64,000 nt of DNA from Prochlorococcus sp. AG-363-N16 (GCA_003280135.1 QCFW01000001.1:1-64000), one strand, 5' to 3'. Counted from the first letter of the stretch, positions 27,177 through 36,255 are shown. Translations and numbers: made by a program. The notes: generated by a model not told the origin, from the sequence alone.

Positions 27177-28739
27177 TTAATTAGGCAATGCCCATGGATT
27201 GATGCCAAGTTTTGCTCCAATTTTATGAGCACAGGCAAAGCCACTAAATGCAACGGCATTTAGTCCTTGACCAGGGAAGCATGAATCTCCTACGCAATAA
27301 AGACCTTTTATACTTGTTGTATTGAAGGGCATTGGTAAAAGACCAGGTAAACGCATAGAAGGTATTGGACCATAGCTTCCATCATGACGATTCAGGAATC
27401 GTCTATGGGTTTTAGGTGTTCCAATTTCTTTGTGAACAATTTCATTTGATATGTTTGGAAAAATTTGTTCAATTTTTGATATGAGATTATTACAAGAAAC
27501 TTCTTTTTTTTGCTTATAATCTGAAGGGCTTAGATGTTTCCATTCAACTATTGAAGAAGGTGTGAAAGCATGAATAATATGTTGTCCATCAGGAGCAAGA
27601 TTGGGATCTAAAAGAGTTGGAATTGAAATAAAAACTACACCTTGTTCCGTTTCCATTTCTTCCCAACTGTTTAATATTAAATGGTGGCAATGAGAGTTTT
27701 TAGGGATTACTTGTTTGCTTACTCCAAGATGAATTGATAAGAATGAAGGGGATGGTTTGTATCTTTTTTGCCATTGCTTTTCAGCTTTTGGTTGATAGGC
27801 TTTTGCTACTAATGGATCTTTGACAGATTCACCACCAAATGTGTCCCATCTTGTTGCATTAGAGATTATATTCTTTCCGAAAAATTTTTCTCCATTAGCA
27901 ATTTCTACTCCTACTGCTTGTCCGTTTTCAATTAAAATCTCTGTCACTCTTGATTTGTACCTGATTTCTCCCGAATACTTTTTGAGACCCTGAACTAATT
28001 TTTCTGCAATTTTCCCTACACCTCCTTTTGGATAGTTAATCCCACCAGCATGACGATCTGAAAAAACCATTCCAGCATTAATCATTGGAGTTTTATCGGC
28101 AGGCATTACTGACCAACAAAAGCACTCAATATCAATAAAGCGTAAAAGATTTTTGTCTTTTATATATCGCCGTGCTACGTCACCTACATTAAAAGGTAGC
28201 CATCTTGCTAGGCCGAGACATGCGAAAGGAGCCTTGAAAAATACTTTAGCAAGATAAGTTGGGTCCTCAATTGATAGAAGAGGCATAGCATCAAGACAAT
28301 TAAAGACTTTCCAGCAGACGGAATAGAATTTTCTTATGCCATTTTCTTCATGAGGAAATTTGGAAATCAAGTTAGAGAGGAAGTTTTCGTAATCTCTTTC
28401 CACCACTACTTCTAGCCCCGCAGGGAGATGGTAGGCAAGCTGGGATGGATCTGGAATCGTTTCGCATTTTTGCCCAACATCTAATAACGCTCGTGTTAGA
28501 AGGTTGGTGTATCCATTTTCACCAAAACCAAAGATCATTGAGGCTCCCACATCAAAGGTGTAGCCATTTCTATGAAACGCACCACTACTACCACCCGGGA
28601 TTGTATAACTTTCTAAAACTAATGTTTTCGCACCTTTGGATGCAAGTTGAGTGGCTGTAACCAGACCTCCTATCCCTGAGCCAACAATAATCGCATCCCA
28701 GAGATTTTTATTTTTCTTATTGGTGTTGAAAAAATTCAT
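27177..28739 (-). CDS. crtH: Carotenoid isomerase (CrtISO)
   Basis: The 520-aa protein has the FAD-binding motif DAIIVGSGIGGLVTATQLAS at the N-terminus and the family segments GGINYPKGGVGKIAEKL and GTPKTHRRFLNRHDGSYGP. CrtISO converts poly-cis lycopene to all-trans lycopene in carotenoid synthesis on the membrane. A lone gene, followed by trmFO on the same strand after 89 bases. Confidence 0.93.
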   Translation of the reverse strand: MNFFNTNKKNKNLWDAIIVGSGIGGLVTATQLASKGAKTLVLESYTIPGGSSGAFHRNGYTFDVGASMIFGFGENGYTNLLTRALLDVGQKCETIPDPSQLAYHLPAGLEVVVERDYENFLSNLISKFPHEENGIRKFYSVCWKVFNCLDAMPLLSIEDPTYLAKVFFKAPFACLGLARWLPFNVGDVARRYIKDKNLLRFIDIECFCWSVMPADKTPMINAGMVFSDRHAGGINYPKGGVGKIAEKLVQGLKKYSGEIRYKSRVTEILIENGQAVGVEIANGEKFFGKNIISNATRWDTFGGESVKDPLVAKAYQPKAEKQWQKRYKPSPSFLSIHLGVSKQVIPKNSHCHHLILNSWEEMETEQGVVFISIPTLLDPNLAPDGQHIIHAFTPSSIVEWKHLSPSDYKQKKEVSCNNLISKIEQIFPNISNEIVHKEIGTPKTHRRFLNRHDGSYGPIPSMRLPGLLPMPFNTTSIKGLYCVGDSCFPGQGLNAVAFSGFACAHKIGAKLGINPWALPN

Positions 28740-28828
28740 TTTGATAATTTATTAATTAATAGTCAATTCATTTTTTGCTGAGAACAAGTTTTGAACATGT
28801 AAGTGAATTAGTAAAAAAATTGTGCTGT

Positions 28829-30193
28829 TTATATCGTTGCATGAAGAACTTCTAAAGCTCTATCACGATAAGCTCCATAACGATTTTTTTTATTGGATAT
28901 GCGAGATTTCAGTTCTGGTAAGAGCCCAAAATTAGGGGGCATTGGTTGGAAATGTTTTTTGCTGTATGAATCATTAGTGATATGAGAATCAGTAATGAAA
29001 TTATTTAGAGCACCAATCATTGTTTCATTAGGAAAGGCTATTGGGCTGCTCCCTTTGGCAATTAAAGCAGCATTTGTTCCCGCCAACCAGCCTCCTGCTA
29101 CTGCAGCTGTATACCCTTCTGTTCCAGTAATTTGGCCTGCAGCAAGAAGATTTAATCTTTTTTTGAATTGAAGAGTTGGTTTTAATAACTTGGGTGAATT
29201 AAGAAAAGTGTTCCGGTGCATTACTCCAAATCGAACAAAGTCAGCATTTTTTAAGCCTGGAATTGTTTGAAAGATACGTTTCTGATCACCCCATTTCAAA
29301 TTTGTTTGGAAGCCAACAAGATTCCATAATCTTCCTTTTTTATCTTCTCTTCTTAGTTGAATAATTGCATAGGCTCTTTTGGATAATCGGTTTTTCCGAT
29401 CATGTAAGTCTCCCCATCTTGGGTCCCAAATCCCAATAGGTTTTAGCGGCCCATATCGCATTGTGTCTTCACCTCTTCTAGCAAGTTCCTCTATTGGCAA
29501 GCATCCTTCAAAGAAGATTGCTGAATCCCTCTCAAAGTCTTTCAGAGATGCTTGTTGTCCGTGAATCAAAGCATCTCTGAAAGCTAAATACTCATTTTTA
29601 TTCATAGGACAATTGATGTAATCAGCATCCCCTTTGTCATATCTACTAGCTTTAAAAGCTATTGAGAAATCAATACTTTCTCCCTCTATTATTGGACTTG
29701 CCGCATCAAAGAAATGAAATTCCTCTATTCCAGTAAAAGATTTTAGGTCTTTAGCTAAGGATTCACTTGTAAGTGGTCCGGAAGCAATTATTGCTATTTG
29801 CTTTTCGCCAGGAAGGCTTTTAGCTTCAGATCTTTGAATTTCTATAAGAGGATTTTGAGAAAGTTCATATGTGATTCTCTTGCTGAATTCAATTCGATCT
29901 ACTGCAAGGGCACCCCCTGCAGGGATGGAATATTTATCTGCTATTTGTATGACAAATGAGTTTAATTTTCTAAGCTCCTCTTTTAATAATCCAGCAGCTC
30001 TATCGGAGCTAAGAGCTCCAAAGCTATTACTGCATACAAGCTCGGCAAAATCAGAGGTGTGATGTGCGGGCGTCTTTTTATTAGGACGCATCTCGTAAAG
30101 GAGAACCTTGATGCCAGCAGAAGCAATTTGCCAAGCAGCTTCAGCACCAGCCAAACCTGCACCAATAATTGTTACTGAATTGGATTGGGCCAA
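28829..30193 (-). CDS. trmFO: Methylenetetrahydrofolate-tRNA-(uracil-5-)-methyltransferase TrmFO
   Basis: This 454-aa flavoprotein has [38 protein letters not shown], the catalytic Cys region [11 protein letters not shown] and [20 protein letters not shown]. It methylates U54 in tRNA using methylene-THF and FADH2. Length matches the family. Confidence 0.96.
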   Translation of the reverse strand: MAQSNSVTIIGAGLAGAEAAWQIASAGIKVLLYEMRPNKKTPAHHTSDFAELVCSNSFGALSSDRAAGLLKEELRKLNSFVIQIADKYSIPAGGALAVDRIEFSKRITYELSQNPLIEIQRSEAKSLPGEKQIAIIASGPLTSESLAKDLKSFTGIEEFHFFDAASPIIEGESIDFSIAFKASRYDKGDADYINCPMNKNEYLAFRDALIHGQQASLKDFERDSAIFFEGCLPIEELARRGEDTMRYGPLKPIGIWDPRWGDLHDRKNRLSKRAYAIIQLRREDKKGRLWNLVGFQTNLKWGDQKRIFQTIPGLKNADFVRFGVMHRNTFLNSPKLLKPTLQFKKRLNLLAAGQITGTEGYTAAVAGGWLAGTNAALIAKGSSPIAFPNETMIGALNNFITDSHITNDSYSKKHFQPMPPNFGLLPELKSRISNKKNRYGAYRDRALEVLHATI

Positions 30194-30237
30194 TGCAAAC
30201 GTATGCCTAGACTAAGAGTATTTTAAATAACTTTTCT

Positions 30238-30363
30238 TTAGAAAGCTTTGTTGTCATCTCCAAACTGCCTTCCCCATTGCTCTCTTGCTGGTTTTTGAAT
30301 GTTGAATATCACCCAGGCGACAGCAGCAAGTACTGGAAACGATACTAATAGGAGGTTGATCAT
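30238..30363 (-). CDS. psbY: PsbY-like single-helix photosystem II peptide
   Basis: Below the track's size limit. The frame gives 41 aa: a single hydrophobic helix [20 protein letters not shown] then a polar tail [14 protein letters not shown]. The FPVLAA.AW..FNI pattern fits PsbY. The start ATG is preceded by a short spacer without a strong ribosome-binding site. It would be a thylakoid protein at the edge of photosystem II. Identity is from pattern memory; another small photosynthetic subunit is possible. Confidence 0.65.
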   Translation of the reverse strand: MINLLLVSFPVLAAVAWVIFNIQKPAREQWGRQFGDDNKAF

Positions 30364-30571
30364 TGAGTTCAATTGACTTCGTGATGGATTTTACAGAATA
30401 GATGCAAATAAATGCGAGATCTAAGCTAAAAAGGTTAAGACAAATTTGTTAAAAAATTATGTTTTGTGTGCTTACAGTCTTCCTTTTTTAAAAAAACCTG
30501 CACCCTACATATCAAAATGGCTAAGGTGATAACTTTGATGAGTGCTTGATTAAGCTACTCATTGATTACGC

Positions 30572-30643
30572 GGGTCGCTAGCTCAGTGGTAGAGCATCCG
30601 GCTTTTAACCGGCTGGTCCTGAGTTCGAATCTCAGGCGACCCA
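30572..30643 (+). tRNA. tRNA-Lys(UUU)
   Basis: The sequence GGGTCGCTAGCTCAGTGGTA folds as a canonical cloverleaf. The anticodon is TTT in GGCTTTTAACC, the T arm CTGAGTTCGAATCTCAG, the acceptor GGGTCGC/GCGACCC and discriminator A. It marks the edge of the core part of the window: downstream of it the small accessory genes begin. Confidence 0.96.
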
Positions 30644-30664
30644 TATAGACAAACCCTTTATTAA

Positions 30665-31027
30665 ATGTTCAGTAAAAGGTTTAGCCTGCAAAATCTTTTA
30701 TTTAAGACAGTCTTAAGTTTTGGCCTGTCTTCATTATCTCCAGTATTTGCAGGGCTGGATAAATATACGGAATTGGATAATTTTGACAATTGGCTAATTG
30801 AAAGGAAATTTGATTCGGAAAGAAACAAAATTTTTTGTAGAGCCTCTATGCCGAAATATGGATCATGGTTTGGCTCTAGAGTCCGACTTGATGAGGATGA
30901 TAAGGTTTTTATCCCTGAGGAATTGGCTATTTTCAAACTGCCTAATGCTTTCCCTCTAGAAAAGTTACAAAAGTCTCTTATGGCTTGTCGAGAAAGTTTG
31001 ATTTACACACCTCAGTCAGATGAATAG
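30665..31027 (+). CDS. Secreted hypothetical protein
   Basis: The 120-aa protein has a signal-like N-terminus ending SSLSPVFA before GLDKYTELDNF. The mature part contains one Cys pair (FCRASM, MACRES) that could form a disulphide. No known domain recognised. It follows tRNA-Lys by 21 bases. Confidence 0.6.
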   Translation: MFSKRFSLQNLLFKTVLSFGLSSLSPVFAGLDKYTELDNFDNWLIERKFDSERNKIFCRASMPKYGSWFGSRVRLDEDDKVFIPEELAIFKLPNAFPLEKLQKSLMACRESLIYTPQSDE

Positions 31028-31114
31028 AAGAATAGAAATATCTTGAATAACTAACAAATGCTCGACTATTAGTGGTTTTGGTTGCTGGATTAATAATGAG
31101 TTCATTTTATAAAT

Positions 31115-31198
31115 ATGAAACTTTTTTCAATTGCTTTAGCTATTGGAGTAAATCTAAGTTTGTATTTCTGGTTCTTGATCAATAATGCGATTTCATAA
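31115..31198 (+). CDS. Very small membrane peptide (27 aa)
   Basis: Frame MKLFSIALAIGVNLSLYFWF plus a short tail. It is one hydrophobic helix and could be a small thylakoid or membrane subunit. There is no strong ribosome-binding site. Low confidence without homologues. Confidence 0.35.
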   Translation: MKLFSIALAIGVNLSLYFWFLINNAIS

Positions 31199-31388
31199 AT
31201 TTTTACCTGTTCTTCGAAAAGGTTGTACATCGTAAAATCTAGGAATTTTAGCTTAATTAAGAGGCTTTAATTGTTTGTCATAATTCAAAATCTTTTTTAA
31301 TGGGAATTAATGAAATTTCAGAGAACAACTTTTTCTTTTTAAAAAGTGTTTTTGGCTTCATCCTTAAATAAAAATAGTTTGCTGTTAA

Positions 31389-31706
31389 ATGAAAAAAGAA
31401 TCTTCTGCAATCAAAAAAGAGAAGGCTTCTTGGCTATGGAAATGGGCAGAGCCTGAAAGTGTTTTAACGGTAATACCAAAATCTAAAACTCAAAAGTTGG
31501 CAAAACAGGCACAGCTGGCCAATATCGATGCTGAAAGAGCTATTAATAGGGCCTATCAGCACGAAATTATGAGGGCTAAGGCTATTAGTGAAGCAATGTT
31601 TAAATCTGGGAAAGCAGTTCGGTATACATTCATAAGTTCAGGCAGGGAATTTTTCTTAAGATTTTCTGTTATGCGTAAGAAAATCCGCTCTTGGATTTTT
31701 TCGTAA
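31389..31706 (+). CDS. Hypothetical basic helical protein
   Basis: The 105-aa protein is lysine/arginine-rich and helical: QKLAKQAQLANIDAERAINR, with a C-terminal amphipathic segment ending VMRKKIRSWIFS. No domain recognised. Confidence 0.55.
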   Translation: MKKESSAIKKEKASWLWKWAEPESVLTVIPKSKTQKLAKQAQLANIDAERAINRAYQHEIMRAKAISEAMFKSGKAVRYTFISSGREFFLRFSVMRKKIRSWIFS

Positions 31707-31821
31707 AAGGCAGCTTCTTATATAAGAAAAGGCATTGGAAAATCTATATAAATTTATGGTCTTTTTATTTCATTAGGAGTTTATTCTCTAAACTTTTGGT
31801 AAATAAATAGCTCTAATATCT

Positions 31822-32124
31822 ATGCAGCTTTACGTGGTTACATGGCAATTTGAGTCATCTGAGGACCAAACATTTTCGGCAGAAGCATTGCTTGATTATG
31901 TTGAAAGTGGCAAATCTGAAGAGACTCCCAAAGGTTATGAGAGGTTATCTTGGATTCATATGCCGCAGGATGGCACAGGCATTGTCATATGTAAGGCTGA
32001 GAATGCTTCTGTTCTTTATAAAGTTTTTGGTCCCTGGCGAGAAAAGTTTGGCATGACTTGGAGTTACAAACCTGGATTAACAACTGAAGAATTTATATCT
32101 TTGCTTAAAGAAGACCAGCAGTGA
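31822..32124 (+). CDS. DUF3303-like protein
   Basis: The 100-aa protein begins MQLYVVTWQFESSEDQTFSA and contains SWIHMPQDGTGIVICKAE, resembling the small ferredoxin-like DUF3303 family common in marine picocyanobacteria. Function unknown. No close operon partner. Confidence 0.72.
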   Translation: MQLYVVTWQFESSEDQTFSAEALLDYVESGKSEETPKGYERLSWIHMPQDGTGIVICKAENASVLYKVFGPWREKFGMTWSYKPGLTTEEFISLLKEDQQ

Positions 32125-32585
32125 TTAAAAAATGAAAAATAAATTATTTGTATCAATAAGTTTTTGAGCTTGTTCCTTTTAAAGAGCTTTTAAAACAGTT
32201 TTTTAATTATGCTTCTTCAGACATTTGCCTGGAAAAATGATTTTACTGTTTAACCATTAAATACAGACTGTTCTTTAAATAAAAAAAAAGACCCTCGTAC
32301 ATTGACGTGGGCCTGGGTGATGGGGAACCTTCTTTCTAAGAGACTTGAGCAATTAAATCAAGCCCCACAAATAGTGCTAAGGCTATTAGCTTCTCCATCT
32401 ATAGTGTCTTAGGGAAAAGCAGACCTTGACTTCCCTTTTTGGGACAGGCTTTTGAAGCCCCTTCAATTTTTAGAAAAAGTAAACTTTTTTCAAAGAATCC
32501 TTTTGAAAATTTCTTTTGGTTTCTGCTATTCATTCGTGGATAGGAAAAAATGCATTCCTAGAGAAAAAAAGAAGGTGAAAAATCT
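32125..32585. other. Spacer between the DUF3303-like gene and the next minus-strand gene
   Basis: The stretch holds only the candidate 20-aa peptide at 32336-32398. I see no tRNA or clear terminator; the GGGTC...GACCC pairing near 32290-32320 is weak. Confidence 0.5.
32336..32398 (-). CDS. Candidate 20-aa hydrophobic peptide
   Basis: Minus-strand frame MEKLIALALFVGLDLIAQVS. Its size and hydrophobicity resemble small membrane peptides of cyanobacteria. A T-run follows on the minus strand at 32281-32290. Evidence is limited to this frame. Confidence 0.25.
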   Translation of the reverse strand: MEKLIALALFVGLDLIAQVS

Positions 32586-33077
32586 TTAAACTTTGTTATT
32601 GGTAATCAACTCGTCTTTTATCCATCTGACTTTATGGTTATCTTTAGAGCTTTCTCGTCCTAGAACAATGATTGGAACCTCTAATTCTTTGTGAATAATC
32701 TTTTTTTTATATTGATTAATAAATGAAATGTATTTTTGATAGGTCCAGCCTTTATTACCTATACATTCCCACTTCCAAGATATTCTTAATGCTCGATAGA
32801 AGTCTTCCATCCCAAATTCATTCCAGCATTCTTGTAAAGCCAACAAGCTATCTTGACCACTAATAATTCTTTGATTGTACTTTTTTAGCTCTGGTGCTTC
32901 TGCTGAGTTATCTAAAGGTAGGTAAAGAGCTAATTCATTTATTTTGATTTTTTCTAGCCTTAACCAACATCTATTTAAAAGAAAAACAGGTAATTGCCAA
33001 GACCAAGACTCATTTTTTATCTTTTTAAGAGTTTTTCTAAGGTCCTCCTTATGCTTTTTAGGCCAGTAGAAATTCAT
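32586..33077 (-). CDS. Hypothetical protein, Trp-rich
   Basis: The 163-aa protein is rich in Trp and Lys (NESWSWQLPVFLLNRCWLRL, RISWKWECIGNKGWTYQ). No domain recognised. The last ~25 residues are charged. Probably a lineage-specific cytosolic protein. Confidence 0.55.
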   Translation of the reverse strand: MNFYWPKKHKEDLRKTLKKIKNESWSWQLPVFLLNRCWLRLEKIKINELALYLPLDNSAEAPELKKYNQRIISGQDSLLALQECWNEFGMEDFYRALRISWKWECIGNKGWTYQKYISFINQYKKKIIHKELEVPIIVLGRESSKDNHKVRWIKDELITNNKV

Positions 33078-33112
33078 CTTTAACGGGAAACTATTCTTAA
33101 TAAATAAAACAC

Positions 33113-33289
33113 TTAGTTTTTTGGGTATAAACGCTGTATTTTTTCAGCTTGTTTTTTTGCTGCTTCTTTTTCAAATTTTGTTTTTGCAATTCTTCTGAGA
33201 ATAATACCTGGGGTAAACCAAATTGCCCCAAATAAAACGATCATAAAAATTGGATTACGCCAAGTCATTTCGGCTAGATTGTTAAGCAT
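33113..33289 (-). CDS. Small single-helix membrane protein
   Basis: Too short for the track. The 58-aa frame has one membrane segment (NPIFMIVLFGAIWFTPGIIL) and a Lys/Ala/Glu-rich helical tail (KTKFEKEAAKKQAEKIQRLY). It lies immediately before the previous gene on the same strand (36-base gap). Looks like a real coding sequence of the picocyanobacterial small-membrane-protein type. Confidence 0.6.
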   Translation of the reverse strand: MLNNLAEMTWRNPIFMIVLFGAIWFTPGIILRRIAKTKFEKEAAKKQAEKIQRLYPKN

Positions 33290-33498
33290 GGTTCTGATAA
33301 ATATTTGTTTACTGAGTACTGATAGCTTTAATTCTTTTCAATTATATAATTGCACTTTCAAATTTGTTCTTAGTTCTTGAAAAGTTCCTTTAGAGAATTA
33401 CATTTTTGTAAAACTCTGAAACGCTTTTATAGGAAGTTCTAAAAAGAAGAAATTCTTACATTTTATTTTTTTGAAATTGGCTAAACAAAATTTCTTGA

Positions 33499-33702
33499 TT
33501 AAATCTTTGCAGATTTCTTCTTGCCGTCTTTTAGATATTGTCTGTAGGATTGGTCTCCCCAATAATAGTCTTCATAAAAAGTGAAGATAGATAGAGCAAC
33601 GCCTGCAAAAAGGAAAGCCCCGATAACTATTAAAAAATAGATAAAGCCGTTTGAAGGCTTCCATGTTTCGGCAAGCGAAACCAAGAAAAATAGTTTTGTC
33701 AT
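33499..33702 (-). CDS. Small membrane protein
   Basis: I start at MTKLFFLVSLAETWKPSNGF (67 aa). One or two hydrophobic stretches occur (IYFLIVIGAFLFAGVALSIF), followed by YEDYYWGDQSYRQYLKDGKK. Function unknown. The track's longer version adds 12 residues with no good ribosome-binding site. Confidence 0.55.
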   Translation of the reverse strand: MTKLFFLVSLAETWKPSNGFIYFLIVIGAFLFAGVALSIFTFYEDYYWGDQSYRQYLKDGKKKSAKI

Positions 33703-33885
33703 ATTACTAGCCTCGCTATAATTTGTACTTATTACCAACTGAAAGAAATACTCAAAAAAATCTTTGAAGCTATTTTCTCTGATTTATTTCTTTACTTGCT
33801 TTAAGACCTAAGTAAAGTGTGATCACAATGAGAGCCGTAATGATAAGGGAGTTACTATGACTGAAAATCTCAATAAGCATTTTTA

Positions 33886-34125
33886 CTATTCTCTGACAAA
33901 CCTATTTAAAAATATATCTAGCAAAACTGCAGTGAAGAATAGGCTTATTGAAGGAATAAATAATGGATACCAAAGAAATTGGAAAATTTTAAAAGGGGCT
34001 TCAATTCCACGGAAGCTTGCAAATATGCCAATAATAAATAGCAAAGCACCTGCAATTACAACAAATAAATTCAGAACTAAAAACTTATCCCACCATTTTC
34101 TTATGAGACTTTCTTCTGAAGACAC
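33886..34125 (-). CDS. Two-helix membrane protein
   Basis: The 79-aa minus-strand frame has two hydrophobic helices (FLVLNLFVVIAGALLFIIGIF and LFIPSISLFFTAVLLDIFL), which is the normal sign of coding. The overlapping plus-strand ORF 33857-34129 is Lys/Asn-rich and looks like its shadow. Confidence 0.6.
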   Translation of the reverse strand: MSSEESLIRKWWDKFLVLNLFVVIAGALLFIIGIFASFRGIEAPFKIFQFLWYPLFIPSISLFFTAVLLDIFLNRFVRE

Positions 34126-34202
34126 TTAATTCTTTTGTAGATATGCTCCTTTTTATTATAAGAAGCAAGATAATTGGATTGTCAATTATGAATTTTGCAT
34201 TA

Positions 34203-34227
34203 AAAAAGCCGCCAAAGGCGGCTTTTT
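34203..34227. terminator. Bidirectional intrinsic terminator
   Basis: AAAAAGCCGCC (34203-34213), loop AAA, GGCGGCTTTTT (34217-34227): a perfect 11-bp stem with an A-run before and a T-run after, so it can end transcription from both sides. Confidence 0.85.
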
Positions 34228-34424
34228 GGGAACTAGGGCAAGTGTTTCCTTGTTTCCACTGCCGGAGAGTTCCTTCTCCTCACATTAGGTATTATTACCA
34301 GTATCCTATAGATTGTCCACCATTATCTTGAACTGCTGACAAGGCATGAGAAGAGAAGAGGTGCCTATTCTTTTCTTGGTTTGCTGGAATTATTTGCTCT
34401 TTTGCGGTGGAAAAGTAAATGTAA

Positions 34425-34775
34425 TTAGCTACCAGGAGTAAGGGTTAGGTTTCCCAAGTCATTTTTACTTAATTCAAAGTAATAGCAAGTATCTGACACT
34501 TCATTCAAAATTTGATCTTTTATATTCTCAAGGTTAACTTGAGAAATTAAAGGTTTTTTAGAGAACTCAACTGCTGTTTCTCCAAGCGAAAATTTTAAAG
34601 CGCCTTCTTCCGAAATACCAAAACCAGTGCTATTGCAAAATGTTTTTGAAAACTTCTTGGCAACTCTATTTTCTAACTTAGTTATTTGGCGATCTATATC
34701 ATCTCCAGCTATCACTGGAGATGATATGAAAAAGCCAATTGCTGTAATTAGCAAGCTAATAAAAAAGGCTTTCAT
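34425..34775 (-). CDS. Secreted hypothetical protein, paralogue of the 47.9-kb gene
   Basis: The 116-aa protein has a signal peptide (FFISLLITAIGFFISSPVIA) and a mature region with KKFSKTFCNSTGFGISEEGA and a second Cys in DTCYYF. The KFS..FC.S.G.S.E.A pattern recurs in the protein at 47891-48307, so the two are paralogues. A disulphide-linked periplasmic protein is likely; no function known. Confidence 0.6.
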   Translation of the reverse strand: MKAFFISLLITAIGFFISSPVIAGDDIDRQITKLENRVAKKFSKTFCNSTGFGISEEGALKFSLGETAVEFSKKPLISQVNLENIKDQILNEVSDTCYYFELSKNDLGNLTLTPGS

Positions 34776-35331
34776 TTTTGTAAAATTTAGGAACTCTAGC
34801 GCTAATCTTTATAGCATCTTTAGGACTCATGTTTCTGGCAAGAAAAATATTTATTAATAGTACTAAAGCCTAGCAAATTGTTGTGTTTTTTATATAAAAT
34901 ACTCTTCTATATTAGATTCCCTGCATTTATAAATACTTTTTTTAATCAAAGCTTCTTATAACTTTTCTTAACTTTAAATAGTATTTAATTCCTTTGATAT
35001 CATGGGAAATATTTTAGTTTATCCCTCTTTATTCACATTAATCTAATCAGCCAAGCTTATTACTTAGATTAAATGGCAGTTGGAATTACTTGTGAATAAA
35101 TTTAGTAAGACTCTTTATCCCTCGTAGGACTTAATCGCTAAAATTTTTCTTATTGAAACATCTATTATAAAAAAAGATTTAATCGCTTTTATATCTTATA
35201 GGGGGTTTTCCTGTAATGAACAAATTATAATAAAGTAAGCTTTGTATTCGATATACTAGAAAGAATTGAATCTGATAAAAAAAGTAAGTTTTTTCTTTTT
35301 TTGCCATTACAGATTTAATATGAATATAATT
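34776..35331. other. AT-rich spacer upstream of tRNA-Pro
   Basis: About 550 bases with no frame I can support. Highly AT-rich with T-runs. It may contain the promoter of tRNA-Pro. I see no repeat of the downstream att elements here, so the tRNA-proximal boundary of the island is the tRNA itself. Confidence 0.55.
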
Positions 35332-35405
35332 CGGGGCGTGGCGCAGCTTGGTAGCGCGGGTGCTTTGGGAGCACTAGGTCGCAGGTTCGAATCCTGTCGC
35401 CCCGA
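35332..35405 (+). tRNA. tRNA-Pro(UGG), island integration target
   Basis: The sequence begins CGGGGCGTGGCGCAGCTTGG and folds as a canonical cloverleaf. The anticodon is TGG in CTTTGGGAG, the T arm CAGGTTCGAATCCTG, the acceptor CGGGGCG/CGCCCCG and discriminator A. The 52 bases from the anticodon loop to just past the 3' end are repeated at 37801 and 40478, marking it as the attachment target. Confidence 0.96.
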
Positions 35406-35414
35406 CTAGGTTTT
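35363..35414 (+). repeat. att-like repeat, parental copy (3' half of tRNA-Pro)
   Basis: From CTTTGGGAGC in the anticodon loop to TAGGTTTT just after the tRNA. The same 52 bases recur exactly at 37801-37852 and with one mismatch at 40478-40530. A repeat that starts at the anticodon loop is typical for tyrosine-recombinase integration. Confidence 0.85.
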
Positions 35415-35434
35415 CAAGATCTCAAGATGAGAAA

Positions 35435-35457
35435 GGGGCGCTGTAGGGGGCGCTAGA
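35435..35457 (+). repeat. Tandem GGCGCT element after tRNA-Pro
   Basis: Two direct copies of GGGCGCT separated by GTAG lie about 30 bases downstream of the tRNA. A 23-bp stretch here is identical to 37652-37674, and related paired elements follow the other tRNA fragments. Confidence 0.7.
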
Positions 35458-35509
35458 TTATTGCAATAGCCCTCTATAACTTGGTTCTTTTTGACAGGTA
35501 TTTATTTAG

Positions 35510-35842
35510 TCAAGGATTATTTGTATAAATAGCCAGCCCAACCGCAAGAGCTATTGCAACTCCACAGCCAATCCAAACGACCGTCATCCATGGGAATGGT
35601 CTTGATAATCTTTTAGTACATTCATCTAATTGGCTTTTGGTGAGTCGGAAATATTCACTTTGAGGAAGGCGAACATCTTTATATTTTCGATGCAGCTCCT
35701 TTTCAATCTCTCGGTAATCAGTTCTTTTTAGAGTTCTTATGATTTTGTCGGGTTTTAGCTCCTTCATTCGACGTTGAAGGTTCTTGGTTGTACCAATTTT
35801 ATGTAGATCTCCGTTTTGGATGAGATAAATGATGCCAGCCAT
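35510..35842 (-). CDS. GIY-YIG/T5orf172-type protein with a C-terminal membrane helix
   Basis: The 110-aa protein begins MAGIIYLIQNGDLHKIGTTK and continues RRMKELKPDKIIRTLK, which resembles the small T5orf172/Mug113 branch of the GIY-YIG nuclease superfamily. The last ~30 residues form one membrane helix (VVWIGCGVAIALAVGLAIY). The GIY-YIG core is short, and catalysis is uncertain. It is the first gene after tRNA-Pro. The membrane tail is unusual for a nuclease. Confidence 0.6.
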   Translation of the reverse strand: MAGIIYLIQNGDLHKIGTTKNLQRRMKELKPDKIIRTLKRTDYREIEKELHRKYKDVRLPQSEYFRLTKSQLDECTKRLSRPFPWMTVVWIGCGVAIALAVGLAIYTNNP

Positions 35843-35865
35843 AATAACTATCCTCCAATTACTTT

Positions 35866-36027
35866 CTAGCTGTTTCTAATCAGGATTCTTCGGATAGTGT
35901 CGAAACAGATTTTGATTACTAATGGAAGAATTAACCAAAAGAGTGGAAGAACTTGAGAGGAGAGTCCAGCATTTAGAAGCAGTGCTGCGATACCAAGCAA
36001 GGAAAAGCAAATAAGTTCTGTTCTCAT
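35866..36027 (-). CDS. Small membrane protein (53 aa)
   Basis: Minus-strand frame MRTELICFSLLGIAALLLNA with a second hydrophobic stretch LPLFWLILPLVIKICF. It directly follows the Trp-rich protein (stop TAG then ATG). A related frame (MNTDFICFFLLGIAGLLLNA) occurs after the second Trp-rich gene at 48285-48398. The opposite strand carries a coiled-coil frame over the same bases (see findings). Confidence 0.5.
   Translation of the reverse strand: MRTELICFSLLGIAALLLNAGLSSQVLPLFWLILPLVIKICFDTIRRILIRNS
35922..36014 (+). CDS. Candidate 30-aa coiled-coil peptide antisense to the membrane frame
   Basis: Frame MEELTKRVEELERRVQHLEA continuing to YQARKSK. It has a regular heptad of Leu/Val. In the paralogous region near 48.3 kb the matching plus-strand frame contains a stop, which argues against it. 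Confidence 0.25.
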   Translation: MEELTKRVEELERRVQHLEAVLRYQARKSK

Positions 36028-36255
36028 CTAGCTGCTGCAATCTTCATCTTTAGGCAATTGGAGCCATCCAGTGGTCCATTTTGAAGGATTTTTTAGTTCA
36101 TCCAAAGGAACTCGAATAAGAATTTCTTTGTTATTGACGGGGAAAAGCTCGACCCATCGTTGCTCTTTTTTGCCTCCATATTGCTTGACTTCAAAATGAC
36201 GATAGCCCTCCCTTTTGAAGGCTGATGTCCAAGCTTGGTTAGGTGGCCATCTCAT
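36028..36255 (-). CDS. Trp-rich small protein (TIGR02450/DUF2389-like), copy 1
   Basis: The 75-aa protein MRWPPNQAWTSAFKREGYRH has the WT..F......HF.V...R W.EL pattern of the short Trp-rich DUF2389/TIGR02450 family. A near-identical copy is at 48395-48628. The family is cyanobacterial with no known role. Confidence 0.68.
   Translation of the reverse strand: MRWPPNQAWTSAFKREGYRHFEVKQYGGKKEQRWVELFPVNNKEILIRVPLDELKNPSKWTTGWLQLPKDEDCSS

Noticed and set aside
33857-34129. Plus-strand 90-aa ORF
   Set aside because: The opposite strand gives a clean two-helix membrane protein over the same bases; the plus frame looks like its complement.
34228-34330. Yfr1-type small RNA (CTTCTCCTCACATT)
   Set aside because: Resembles the Yfr1 core ACTCCTCACAC only partly, and the flanking hairpins do not fit.
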